Assembly: GCA_029266835.1 (NCBI GenBank) | Contig: JAQSWD010000003.1 | Span: 1 to 64,000 of the forward strand | Direction: 5' to 3' | Length of the DNA: 64,000 nt | DNA from: Steroidobacteraceae bacterium | GTDB taxonomy: Bacteria; Pseudomonadota; Gammaproteobacteria; Steroidobacterales; Steroidobacteraceae | Part shown: positions 46,502 to 56,533 of the stretch, one piece after another | Position numbering within the stretch: the first letter of the stretch is position 1 | How the letters are laid out: each line of letters opens with the position of its first letter | Program-made: the position numbers and the translations under genes | Notes under the pieces: model-generated | Seen by the model: the letters and a program-made list of their open reading frames with translations, nothing else | The model's database searches: none | What the model was told of the DNA's origin: nothing

Positions 46502-47575
46502 ATGAAAAAGTTCTTCAAGTGGATTGTGCTGGCCCTCCTCGCGGTGCTGTTCGTGGGCACGCTGGTGTTCCTGTATCGCAAATCGCAGGCGGCGCCGGTG
46601 GTCTACCAGGTCGAAGCGCCGGCCAAGATGACCATCGTCAAGAAGACGGTGGCAACGGGCAAGGTGATCCCGCGGCGCGAGATCGAAGTGAAGTCGCAGG
46701 TGTCCGGCGTCGTGGACAAACTGTACGTCACCGCCGGCCAGACCGTGAAGAAGGGCGCCGTCATCGCCCGCATCTCGCTTCGGCCCAACATGCTGAACGT
46801 CAACCAGGCGCAGGCGCAGCTTCTGTCCGCGCGCACCAGCCTGCAGAAGCAGGCCGCCGATCTCGAGCGCTACAAGAAGCTGCGCGAGCAGCGGCTGATC
46901 TCGGATCTCGACTTCAATCAGCACGCCACCGATTACAAGCTTCAGCAGGAAGCCGTGCAGGCCGCGGAAGACACGCTGCTGTTGTTGCGCACCGGCCAGA
47001 CGCGCAATGCCAGCAACGTCTCCAACATGATCCCGGCCACGATCGACGGCACCGTGCTCGACGTTCCCTTCAAGGAAGGTTCGTTCATCCTCGAAACCAG
47101 CACCTTTCAGGCCGGCACCACCATCGCCACGCTGGCCGACATGAACGACATGATCTTCGAAGGCCTGGTCGACGAGTCCGAAGTGGGCAAGTTGCGCACC
47201 GGCATGGAACTGGTGCTCAACATCGGCGCGCTGGAAGGCAAGCCGTTCAAGGCCACGCTGGAGTACATCTCGCCCAAGGGCGTGACCGACCAGGGCGCCA
47301 TCAAGTTCACCATCCGCGCGGCCGTGACACTCGACCAAGAGCTGTTCCTGCGCTCCAACTACAGCGCCAACGCGGACATCGTGCTCGACAAGCGCGAGGA
47401 TGTGCTCGGCATCAACGAGAAGAACCTGATCATCGAGGACAAGAAGACCTTCGTCGAAGTCGAGACCGCGCCGCAGCGGTTCGAGAAGCGGGAGATCCAG
47501 ACCGGCCTTTCGGATGGCATCAACATCGAAGTGGTGTCGGGAATCGCGGCCGAAGACAAGATCAAGAAACGATAG
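46502..47575 (+). CDS. HlyD/MacA-like efflux periplasmic adaptor
   Basis: Single N-terminal TM; GKVIPRREIEVKSQVSGVVDKLYVTAGQTVKKGAVIARIS; coiled-coil hairpin. Confidence 0.92.
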   Translation: MKKFFKWIVLALLAVLFVGTLVFLYRKSQAAPVVYQVEAPAKMTIVKKTVATGKVIPRREIEVKSQVSGVVDKLYVTAGQTVKKGAVIARISLRPNMLNVNQAQAQLLSARTSLQKQAADLERYKKLREQRLISDLDFNQHATDYKLQQEAVQAAEDTLLLLRTGQTRNASNVSNMIPATIDGTVLDVPFKEGSFILETSTFQAGTTIATLADMNDMIFEGLVDESEVGKLRTGMELVLNIGALEGKPFKATLEYISPKGVTDQGAIKFTIRAAVTLDQELFLRSNYSANADIVLDKREDVLGINEKNLIIEDKKTFVEVETAPQRFEKREIQTGLSDGINIEVVSGIAAEDKIKKR

Positions 47576-47775
47576 CCGGGGAACTCGCGCCGCTGGCTGA
47601 CAGACTGAACAGGTTGTCGCGCCGAAGCTGGCGCCAACCCACGGCCAACCCTCTGTGAAAGTCCATGGCCCACTCCAGTTCTCGTCGCAAAACGCTCCGG
47701 CATCTCGCGTGGGTTGCCGGTGCCCTGTCCGTGAATTCGGCTCTCTCGCGGCCGGCGGGAGCAAAGGTACGTTCA

Positions 47776-48540
47776 ATGCGGGTATTCATCACCGGTTCCA
47801 CCGATGGTCTCGGTCGCGGCGCCGCCGAAACGTTGATGAAGGATGGCCACCAGGTGGTGTTGCACGCGCGCTCGCAAGATCGCGCCGCAGCCCTCGCGGA
47901 GCTCGCGCCTCGGGCGGCCGGTGTCGCCATCGGCGATCTGGCGAGCGCCGAACAGACGCGCTCGCTCGCCGACCAGGTCAACAAGATCGGGCGGATGGAC
48001 GCGGTCATCCACAACGCCGGCATCTACCGCGAGCCCGGTCGTGGGGCGACGCCGGAGAAACATGCCAAGGTGCTGGCGGTGAACGTGCTCGCACCCTATC
48101 TACTCACCGGTCTCATCGAACGGCCCGCGCGGCTGGTGTACCTCAGCAGCAGCATGCACTTCGGTGGCGAGGGTTCATTGAGCGACATCGACTGGACCGA
48201 GCGCCGCTGGGACACGAACCGCGCCTACTCGGAGAGCAAGCTCCACGTCACCGCGCTTGCTTTCGCCGTGGCGCGTCACTGGCCGAACGTTTTGAGCAAC
48301 GCCGTGGACCCCGGCTGGGTACCGACGAAGATGGGCGGCCGCGGCGCGCCCGATGACCTCCAGCAAGGGCACCTGACCCAGACATGGCTGGCGGTCAGCG
48401 ATGACGCGAAAGCGAAAGTCAGCGGGAAATACTGGCATCACCGCGAACAGCGGCGGCCAGCCGCCCAGGCGCTGGACACGGGATTCCAGGATGAGCTGAT
48501 CGTGAAACTCGCCGAGCTCACGGGCTACAAACTCTTTTGA
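47776..48540 (+). CDS. short-chain dehydrogenase/reductase (SDR) family protein
   Basis: MRVFITGSTDGLGRGAAETLMKDGHQVVLHAR; HNAGIY; YSESK. Confidence 0.9.
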   Translation: MRVFITGSTDGLGRGAAETLMKDGHQVVLHARSQDRAAALAELAPRAAGVAIGDLASAEQTRSLADQVNKIGRMDAVIHNAGIYREPGRGATPEKHAKVLAVNVLAPYLLTGLIERPARLVYLSSSMHFGGEGSLSDIDWTERRWDTNRAYSESKLHVTALAFAVARHWPNVLSNAVDPGWVPTKMGGRGAPDDLQQGHLTQTWLAVSDDAKAKVSGKYWHHREQRRPAAQALDTGFQDELIVKLAELTGYKLF

Positions 48541-49769
48541 GCGTGGACGTCGACATCGTCATCGTCGGGGGCGGCGCCGCCGGCATCGGCGCCGCGCGGC
48601 GTCTGGCGCGAAGCGGCGCATCGGTGTTGTTGCTGGAGGCGGAGTCCCGCCTCGGTGGACGTGCGTGGACCCACGGCCTTCGCGGCCTGACTATCGATCT
48701 GGGCTGCGGCTGGCTGCATTCCGCCGAACAGAATTCGTGGGCCGCCCTCGCGCGTGATGCGGACATCCCGCTGGACCTGAGCTCGCCCGCCTGGGGCAAG
48801 CAGTTTCGCGACCTGGGCTTTCCGCCGGCCGAACAAGCCGAGGCACGCGAGGCCTTCACGCAATGGATGCGGCGCATGTCTGAAACCCCACCCGCCAGCG
48901 ATTGCGCGGCGGACGCTCTCGATGAGCGGAGCCCGTGGAATGCCTACATCCGCGCGATCGCGGGCTTCATCAGTGGCGCGCCGCTCGAGCGGCTCTCGGT
49001 GGCGGACTACGTGACCTACGATGAAACGTCCACGGACTTCAACTGGCGCGTGCGCAGCGGCCTTGGTGCGCTGGTCGCTGGCAGCCTGCCGCAAAACATT
49101 CGCGTCAGACTCGCCACGCCCGCGGATGCCATCGCGCTCAACGCCGAAGGCGTCACGGTGACGACCGCATCGGGCGCGTTGAAAGCGCGCGCCGCGCTGC
49201 TCAGCGTCTCCACGCATGTGCTGGCCGGTGACACGATCAAACTACCGCCCGGCCTGGATGCCTGGCGCGAAGCTGCCACGAAACTGCCGCTGGGCCGCAA
49301 CGAAAAACTCTTCCTCGAGATTCCGGCAGATAGCCCGTTCGAGCCGGAGACACAGGTTTATGGCGACCCGCGGAATTCGCGCACCGGCGCGTACTACCTC
49401 AGGCCCTTCGGCTGGCCGGTCGTCGAATGTTTTCTCGGCGGTGAAGGCGCCGGCGTCGTCGAAGACGAAGGCCCGGCCGCAGGGTTCGCGTTCGCGCTGG
49501 ATCAACTGGTCAATCTGTTCGGCGCGCAGGTGCGAGGGCAATTGAAGCCCTTGGTGGCCTCCAGCTGGGGCCGCATGCAACGCATCGGCGGCGCCTACAG
49601 CTACGCCTTGCCCACTCACGCGGCGGCGCGCGGAATTTTGGCGCGGCCCTTCGAGCAGTGCATCTTCTTCGCCGGCGAGGCCACGAGCGTAGGGGACTTT
49701 TCCACCGCTCATGGCGCGCATGATAGTGGCGTCCGAGCGGCCGAAGAGATTCTCGCCACGCTTCCGTGA
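48537..49769 (+). CDS. flavin-containing amine oxidase family protein
   Basis: VDIVIVGGGAAGIGAARRLARSGASVLLLEAESRLGGRAWT; C-terminal FFAGEATS...AHGAHDSGVRAAEEIL; TTG or GTG start. Confidence 0.9.
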   Translation: MSVDVDIVIVGGGAAGIGAARRLARSGASVLLLEAESRLGGRAWTHGLRGLTIDLGCGWLHSAEQNSWAALARDADIPLDLSSPAWGKQFRDLGFPPAEQAEAREAFTQWMRRMSETPPASDCAADALDERSPWNAYIRAIAGFISGAPLERLSVADYVTYDETSTDFNWRVRSGLGALVAGSLPQNIRVRLATPADAIALNAEGVTVTTASGALKARAALLSVSTHVLAGDTIKLPPGLDAWREAATKLPLGRNEKLFLEIPADSPFEPETQVYGDPRNSRTGAYYLRPFGWPVVECFLGGEGAGVVEDEGPAAGFAFALDQLVNLFGAQVRGQLKPLVASSWGRMQRIGGAYSYALPTHAAARGILARPFEQCIFFAGEATSVGDFSTAHGAHDSGVRAAEEILATLP

Positions 49770-49898
49770 ACGCTGCGTTATATTGAGCGCGCGGAACAAG
49801 CCGCACCCGGGTCCGCGGGCAGGGTTGAACCCACTTGTGCTTCTGACAAACAGCAAACCTTTATGCAGCCGGCGCTGCGGACCATCCGGCGTCAATGC

Positions 49899-51539
49899 AT
49901 GGAGGTTTTCGTGAATACCCTGACCGACCGGTCGAATCTCGACCATCTGCGCAAGCAGGCCAAGGATCTGCTACGTCTCTATCGCGCTGGCGATCCGGCT
50001 GCGTTCGAGCGCCTTCGCCACTTTCTGCCCGCGGCGCACGGCCGGAGCAACGACGCGATGCGCGGCCTGCAACTGCGACTGCACGACATGCAGTCGTGCA
50101 TCGCGAGGGAATACGGCTTCGCCAGCTGGAACGAACTCAAGGACGCGGTCGAGTTGCGCCGCGCGCGTGCGCAAGATGCGCATGCGCTGCGCCTCTACTG
50201 GGCGGGCCTGGTCTTCGGTGGCGACCTCACCGGCGCCGCACTGCGACCACGGCCAGTAGTCGCCGCACGCCTGCTCGCGGAAACGCCGGACCTCGTCGGC
50301 AACGATCCATGGCTGGCCTGCGCGATTGGTGACCTGGACACTGTGCGGCGCGCGGCTGATGCAGACCCTGCGTGGGTCAACCAGGCGGGTGGTCTTCTGC
50401 GCGTCGCGCCGCTCGTCGCGGTGACGCACTCATCCCTGACAAAGCTACCGCGCTTCCACGCGGGTCTCGTGGGCTGCCTGCGCCTGCTGCTGGAACGTGG
50501 CGCTGATGCCAATGGGTTCTACCTCAATCGCTGGCCGCCACACTCGCTGGAAGAGCCGGGCGAAGAACGCCTCTCTGCCTTGTACGGCGCGGCCGGAAAA
50601 CACCACGACCTCGAGATGACCCGACTACTGCTCGCGGCGGGCGCCGATGGCAATGACAACGAGTCGTTGTATCACTCCATCGACGACCCCGACACGGCAC
50701 TGCCGTGCACGCGCGCGTTGCTCGAAGCCGGCACGCGCGTCACAGGCTCCAACGCGCTCGCCAAGGTGCTGGACATGGATAATCTCGAAGGCCTGAAGCT
50801 GTTGCTGCGGTACACGCCGCATGGCGACGCCGACCTGGGGCGCATTCTGCACTGGGCTATCTACCGCGGCAGGTCGGCGGCCCACGTGCGCGCGTTGCTG
50901 GACGCCGGCGCGGATCCAAAGTCGCTGAGCCCGCACCACCAGGATGCCTTCCACCATGCCGCGGACGCCGGCCTGCCGGAAGTGATGCGGATGCTGAAAG
51001 GTGGTGGTGACACTCTCACCGAAGAGGAACAATTCGTGTCGGCCTGCGCGCGCGCCGATGAGGCAGAAGCGCGACGGCTGTTCGAGCCCGGAGTGTTTGC
51101 TAGGCTATCACCCGCGCAACTCAAACAACTGCCCAACCTGGCCATGAGCGGCCGCGACGATGCGGTGCGCCTGATGGTGGAATTGGGCTGGCCCGTCGCC
51201 ACGCGCGGCGGTGATATCGACGGATCCGCTCTCAACTGGGCGGTGTTCCGCGGCCGCCCCGAGCTCGCGGAGTTCCTGCTGGAACGTGGCGCGAGTTTCC
51301 GCGAGCCTCACGGCTACAACAGCGACGTGCTGGGCACGCTGTCCTGGGCGTCGATCAACCAGCCCCGTCATGATGGTGACTGGCCCGGGTGCGCCGCCGC
51401 CCTGCTGCGACACGGCTTGCCACCAGCGACACCCTTGCCGGAATCGCGGCAGCCGAAGCCGCACCGCATGGTGCGCATCGACGGGCGGGACATGACCTGT
51501 TCGGAAGACGTCGCGGAGATCCTGCTGGGCGGCGAGTAG
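49899..51539 (+). CDS. ankyrin-repeat domain protein
   Basis: N-terminal NLDHLRKQAKDLLRLYRAGDPAAFERLRHFLP; repeated ARALLEAG/RALLDAGAD/AEFLLERGASFREP ankyrin-like units; start chosen at MEVFVNTL. Confidence 0.8.
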   Translation: MEVFVNTLTDRSNLDHLRKQAKDLLRLYRAGDPAAFERLRHFLPAAHGRSNDAMRGLQLRLHDMQSCIAREYGFASWNELKDAVELRRARAQDAHALRLYWAGLVFGGDLTGAALRPRPVVAARLLAETPDLVGNDPWLACAIGDLDTVRRAADADPAWVNQAGGLLRVAPLVAVTHSSLTKLPRFHAGLVGCLRLLLERGADANGFYLNRWPPHSLEEPGEERLSALYGAAGKHHDLEMTRLLLAAGADGNDNESLYHSIDDPDTALPCTRALLEAGTRVTGSNALAKVLDMDNLEGLKLLLRYTPHGDADLGRILHWAIYRGRSAAHVRALLDAGADPKSLSPHHQDAFHHAADAGLPEVMRMLKGGGDTLTEEEQFVSACARADEAEARRLFEPGVFARLSPAQLKQLPNLAMSGRDDAVRLMVELGWPVATRGGDIDGSALNWAVFRGRPELAEFLLERGASFREPHGYNSDVLGTLSWASINQPRHDGDWPGCAAALLRHGLPPATPLPESRQPKPHRMVRIDGRDMTCSEDVAEILLGGE

Positions 51540-51588
51540 CGGTCGCGCGCGGTGGCGGGAGCACGTGCCCCGCCGCCGCGCAATCGAT

Positions 51589-53397
51589 TCAGGCAACCTG
51601 GTTCCGTCCCGCGCGTTTCGCCCGGTATAGCTGCGTGTCAGCCGAATGTAGCAGCTCCGCCAGTTCTGCCGTGCCATCCCACTGCGCGACTCCGATGCTG
51701 ATCGTGATGCCGAGCCCCGGATGAATGGTCCGCCAGTCATGCGCCGCGACTTCAGTCCGCACGGCCTCGCAGAAAGCCAGCGCATCGTCACGCGTCGTCG
51801 CTGGCATTATCAACGCGAATTCCTCGCCGCCGATACGCGCCACGAGGTCCGTATGTCGCGAAATGCGGCGCATGAGCGCGGCGCTCTGTTTCAACGCCTG
51901 GTCACCCACCGGGTGACCCAGTCCGTCATTGACCACCTTGAAATGATCGAGGTCGGCGATCGCGATGCTGAGCGGCCGCCCGACGGCCAGCGCCACGTCT
52001 ATCTCGGCGGCCAGGCGCTGCATGAAGCAGCGGCGATTCGCCACGCCAGTCAGCGCGTCCTCCTGGGTCTCGCGTTCCAGCACCAGGCTGCGTTCGCGCA
52101 GCATGGTGATCAATCGTTCCTTCTCGAGGTTCGCCTTCTCGAGCTCTTCCGTGCGTTCGGTGACTCGCTCCTCGAGGCTTAAACGATAATTCTCCAGGTC
52201 TTCAAAGGCGCGCGCGTCCGCCAGCGCCACCGCCACTTGCGCACCCAGCTGACGTAACAAGTGGAGGTCCGCGGGCGCGTACACGCCGGCCTGCTGGTGC
52301 TGCACGCTCAACAGTCCCAGCACGACGCCGTCATTGACCAGCGGCACGGCGATCAATGACCCCATCTGATCCTCGGAAGCCTCCGCGCGCAGTGGCAATT
52401 CCGCAGGCGCGCTCTGCCAGTCCTTGACAAGCAAGGGCTCGGCGCGCGCCACCAGCCATCCGAACAGCCCGGCATCGATGGGCTTCTGCCGCGCGGGTAA
52501 GCGCTTGCCCTGGCGCTCGTGGACGCGCACGTCCAGCAGGCGCCTCTCGCGATCCACCAGCAACAGGTGCAGTTCGTCGAAGCGGAACAGCGCGCGCATC
52601 TCGCCCAGGATGCGCTCCGCGAGGTCGTCCACGCGGCGCGCGCCCTGCAGCGCGCGTCCGGCTTCGAACAACCTCGTCAACGGACCTCTGTCCGCCCGTA
52701 CCGGGTCGCGCTGCGTGCCGATGCTGTTGAAGCTGAGAACGAACAGCAGCATCAGTCCCGTGAACAGCGTGAATACGGCGACATTGCCGGTGTTGTACAA
52801 CACCGCCGCGAGAATGCCCGCAGGCACGAAGATGAGATCCGACAGCGCGTAGCTGGGCGTGACGATGCTGCGCACGTCGCGGCCGTCGAAGCGGAAAAAC
52901 AGGATCATCAGCCCCACGTTGACGGCCTGCGCCGCCAGCGCCATGGCGGCCAGCGGCAGGATGTCGCCCACCAGCAAACCGTTGATCGGGTGGCGCCCGC
53001 CACAGAGTAGATAGATGTGTCCGGCGGCCAGCAACATCAGCGCTGTCATGGCGGCGTTGTGCAGCGCGCGCAGCGCCGCCACCTTGATCGAGCCCTGGCT
53101 GTAACGGCGGCTGACCAGCGGCCAGGTCAGCGAAGCCATGCCGCAGATCGACGCGGCGACCGCCGGCTCGAACACCAGCAACATGCCGACTTGCGGCAGC
53201 CGTTCCATGGAGATCAGGCCCAGGCGTGGCGCGCGCAGCCCGAATTGCCAGACGAACAGGCAGGCGCCGATGCCCATCAGCGTGACCCACCAGGGTGGGA
53301 ACGCGACTCCGCCGGGCAGCGACAGCACCAGGGCGCCCAGTGCCACACCAAAGAGCAGGATGGAGTAGGCCGCCAATGCTCCGTAACGCGAGCGCAT
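51589..53397 (-). CDS. diguanylate cyclase: membrane sensor + GAF + GGDEF
   Basis: Hydrophobic N-terminal half; GAF (GSLIAVPLVNDGVVLGLLSVQHQQ); DLDHFKVVNDGLGHPVGDQALKQ and RIGGEEFALIMP; start chosen at MRSRYGAL. Confidence 0.92.
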   Translation of the reverse strand: MRSRYGALAAYSILLFGVALGALVLSLPGGVAFPPWWVTLMGIGACLFVWQFGLRAPRLGLISMERLPQVGMLLVFEPAVAASICGMASLTWPLVSRRYSQGSIKVAALRALHNAAMTALMLLAAGHIYLLCGGRHPINGLLVGDILPLAAMALAAQAVNVGLMILFFRFDGRDVRSIVTPSYALSDLIFVPAGILAAVLYNTGNVAVFTLFTGLMLLFVLSFNSIGTQRDPVRADRGPLTRLFEAGRALQGARRVDDLAERILGEMRALFRFDELHLLLVDRERRLLDVRVHERQGKRLPARQKPIDAGLFGWLVARAEPLLVKDWQSAPAELPLRAEASEDQMGSLIAVPLVNDGVVLGLLSVQHQQAGVYAPADLHLLRQLGAQVAVALADARAFEDLENYRLSLEERVTERTEELEKANLEKERLITMLRERSLVLERETQEDALTGVANRRCFMQRLAAEIDVALAVGRPLSIAIADLDHFKVVNDGLGHPVGDQALKQSAALMRRISRHTDLVARIGGEEFALIMPATTRDDALAFCEAVRTEVAAHDWRTIHPGLGITISIGVAQWDGTAELAELLHSADTQLYRAKRAGRNQVA

Positions 53398-53427
53398 GCC
53401 ATGACTCTGGCATGCCGCGGGCAAAAA

Positions 53428-53455
53428 GAAAGGGTGGACCGATGTCCACCCTTTC
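53428..53455 (-). terminator. intrinsic terminator of the xylanase gene: 12-bp perfect stem, 4-nt loop, followed by ttttt on the minus strand
   Basis: gaaagggtggac-cgat-gtccaccctttc with minus-strand tail ...tttcttttt. Confidence 0.85.
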
Positions 53456-53473
53456 CAAGTGTGAAGAAATTGA

Positions 53474-54577
<1,104 letters not shown>

Positions 54578-54723
54578 TTAGGCAAGGTATTTTGTTCGGG
54601 AGAGCGGATTTTCCGCGTCCGTCTCCGGGTGACCTCCTTGTGTGTGTAGCCGGCATCCTGCGGCCCCGCCCGTTATCCGCGCGGAGAATTGGGGTGTCAA
54701 GCTGCGGAAAGCCGCTGGCCGCG

Positions 54724-55626
54724 TCAGACGACGCCGGGCACGGCGGGAATGTGACGTTGGAAACTTTCCATCACCACCTGGGCCGCCGGCCCCGCCAGCG
54801 CCGGCTTCACCAGCACCAGGTACAGCGGCACTTTGCGCGTGGCGCCGGCGGTGAGCGGCAGCGCGCGTAACTCGCCCGCGTGCAGGGGCTCGGCGACCAG
54901 CTGTTCGGGTAACCACGCGAAGGCGAGCCCCGCGCGCACCAGCGCCAGCGAAGCTTCAACGCTGGTCACCGTGCAGCGTGACACGCTGCCCAGCCAGCCG
55001 GAGTCGCGTGGATGCAGTCGGCCAGAATCGCGCACCACCGCCTGCGTGTGACGCTCGAGATCCGCGGCGTCGAGATCGCGTGCGTCCTTGAACAAGGCAT
55101 GCGCCGGATTCGCCACCGCGATGAAGGTGACGTCCAGCAACCAGGTGCCGAGTACGCCGGGAGGCACCTGCGTGGTGATCACCACGTCCGCCGTGCCTTC
55201 GGTGATCGCTTCCTCCGCGCCGGACAACACCGCGTCTTCGAGTTGCAGCTGCGTGTCGGCGCAGCGCGCCTGCGCTTCCGCGACAATCTCCAGCAATCGC
55301 GAGCGCGGGAATGCGGCATCCACCACCAGCCGCAGACGTGGCTCCCAGCCACGCTTCAACACCTGCGCCAGGCGTTCGACGGTTTCGAGTTCGCGCAGCA
55401 CAGAGCGCGCGCGCTTCAACAGCGTGTCGCCGTGGGCCGTGAGCACGGCACGCCGACCCTGAATCTCCAGAAGCTTCACGCCCAGCGACTCCTGCAGATT
55501 GGCGATGGCGTAACTCACCGCAGGCTGGCTGCGATGCAGGGCCGCCGCCGCCTTCGCGTAACTGCCCAGTTCCACGACGGCCGATAACACAGCCCATTGA
55601 TCTGCCGACGTCTTTGGCACCGCCAT
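54724..55626 (-). CDS. LysR-family transcriptional regulator
   Basis: WAVLSAVVELGSYAKAAAALHRSQPAVSYAIANLQESLGVKLLEIQGRRAVLT. Confidence 0.92.
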   Translation of the reverse strand: MAVPKTSADQWAVLSAVVELGSYAKAAAALHRSQPAVSYAIANLQESLGVKLLEIQGRRAVLTAHGDTLLKRARSVLRELETVERLAQVLKRGWEPRLRLVVDAAFPRSRLLEIVAEAQARCADTQLQLEDAVLSGAEEAITEGTADVVITTQVPPGVLGTWLLDVTFIAVANPAHALFKDARDLDAADLERHTQAVVRDSGRLHPRDSGWLGSVSRCTVTSVEASLALVRAGLAFAWLPEQLVAEPLHAGELRALPLTAGATRKVPLYLVLVKPALAGPAAQVVMESFQRHIPAVPGVV

Positions 55627-55627
55627 G

Positions 55628-55644
55628 AATCAGGTTTCCTGATT
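55628..55644. promoter_or_regulatory. perfect operator-like palindrome AATCAGG-ttt-CCTGATT in the LysR/pirin divergent region
   Basis: Direct reading; begins 1 nt upstream of the LysR start codon. Confidence 0.6.
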
Positions 55645-55714
55645 GTTGACATCCGAATATTGCGCTTTTTTATCCGATTTGTTGAGCGGAAGATCGCGGT
55701 CCAGGAGGTTCGCC

Positions 55715-56419
55715 ATGCAACAGATTCGACGCAGCAATGAACGCGGATACGCCGACCACGGATGGCTGAAGTCATTCCACACGTTTTCGTTCGCGAATTA
55801 CTTCGACCCGGAACACGTGGAATTCGGCGCCCTGCGCGTGATCAACGAGGATCGCGTGTCTCCCGGGCAGGGTTTCGGCGCACACGGCCATCGCGACATG
55901 GAGATCATCAGCTACGTTCTCGAGGGCGCGCTGGCGCACAAGGACTCCACGGGTAGCGAGTCGACGATCCGGCCGGGCGACGTGCAGCGCATGAGCGCAG
56001 GACGTGGCGTGGTCCACAGCGAGTACAACCCTTCTACAACCTCCGGCGTGCATTTCCTGCAGATCTGGATCCAGCCGGACCAGCGCGGTATCGAGCCCAG
56101 CTACGAAGAGAAGCGCTTCGCGCCCGAGGACAAGCGCGGCAAGTTGCGCCTGATCGCCTCGCCGGATCGCGCGGAAGGATCGGTGCTCATCCACCAGGAT
56201 GCGCGCATCTACGCGGGCCTGTTCGATGGCGCGGAGACGGCGGCGTTCACCGTTCAGCCCGGCCGGCGCGTGTACCTGCACGTGGCGCGCGGCACCGTGT
56301 CCGCCAACGGCTCGGTGCTGAATGCCGGTGATGCGTTGAAATTGACGGCGGCCGGCGAGCTCAGGATCGAGCGGGGTGCGGGCGCCGAGGTGATCGTGTT
56401 CGACCTGCCGGGCGGCTAA
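55715..56419 (+). CDS. pirin family protein (YhhW/quercetinase-like bicupin)
   Basis: RGYADHGWLKSFHTFSFANYFDPEHVEFGALRVINEDRVSPGQGFGAHGHRDMEIISYVLEGALAHKDS; RBS-like ccaggagg. Confidence 0.95.
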   Translation: MQQIRRSNERGYADHGWLKSFHTFSFANYFDPEHVEFGALRVINEDRVSPGQGFGAHGHRDMEIISYVLEGALAHKDSTGSESTIRPGDVQRMSAGRGVVHSEYNPSTTSGVHFLQIWIQPDQRGIEPSYEEKRFAPEDKRGKLRLIASPDRAEGSVLIHQDARIYAGLFDGAETAAFTVQPGRRVYLHVARGTVSANGSVLNAGDALKLTAAGELRIERGAGAEVIVFDLPGG

Positions 56420-56433
56420 CTACCCCCAGAAAG

Positions 56434-56467
56434 GAGCGCCGCCAGCCCATGACGGCTGGCGGCGCTC
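56434..56467. terminator. 14-bp perfect stem hairpin (GAGCGCCGCCAGCC-catgac-GGCTGGCGGCGCTC) between convergent pirin and TonB receptor genes
   Basis: Direct reading; no strong T-tract, so termination role is inferred. Confidence 0.6.
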
Positions 56468-56533
56468 GGTGATCGACAAGCGCCCGAATGCGAAAAAGTG
56501 GCGCCTCCCGAATCCATCATCGGGTCACGATCT

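Noticed and set aside
46343-47776. 477-aa minus-strand ORF opposite the HlyD-like adaptor
   Set aside because: Shadow ORF; adaptor domain on the plus strand is clear.
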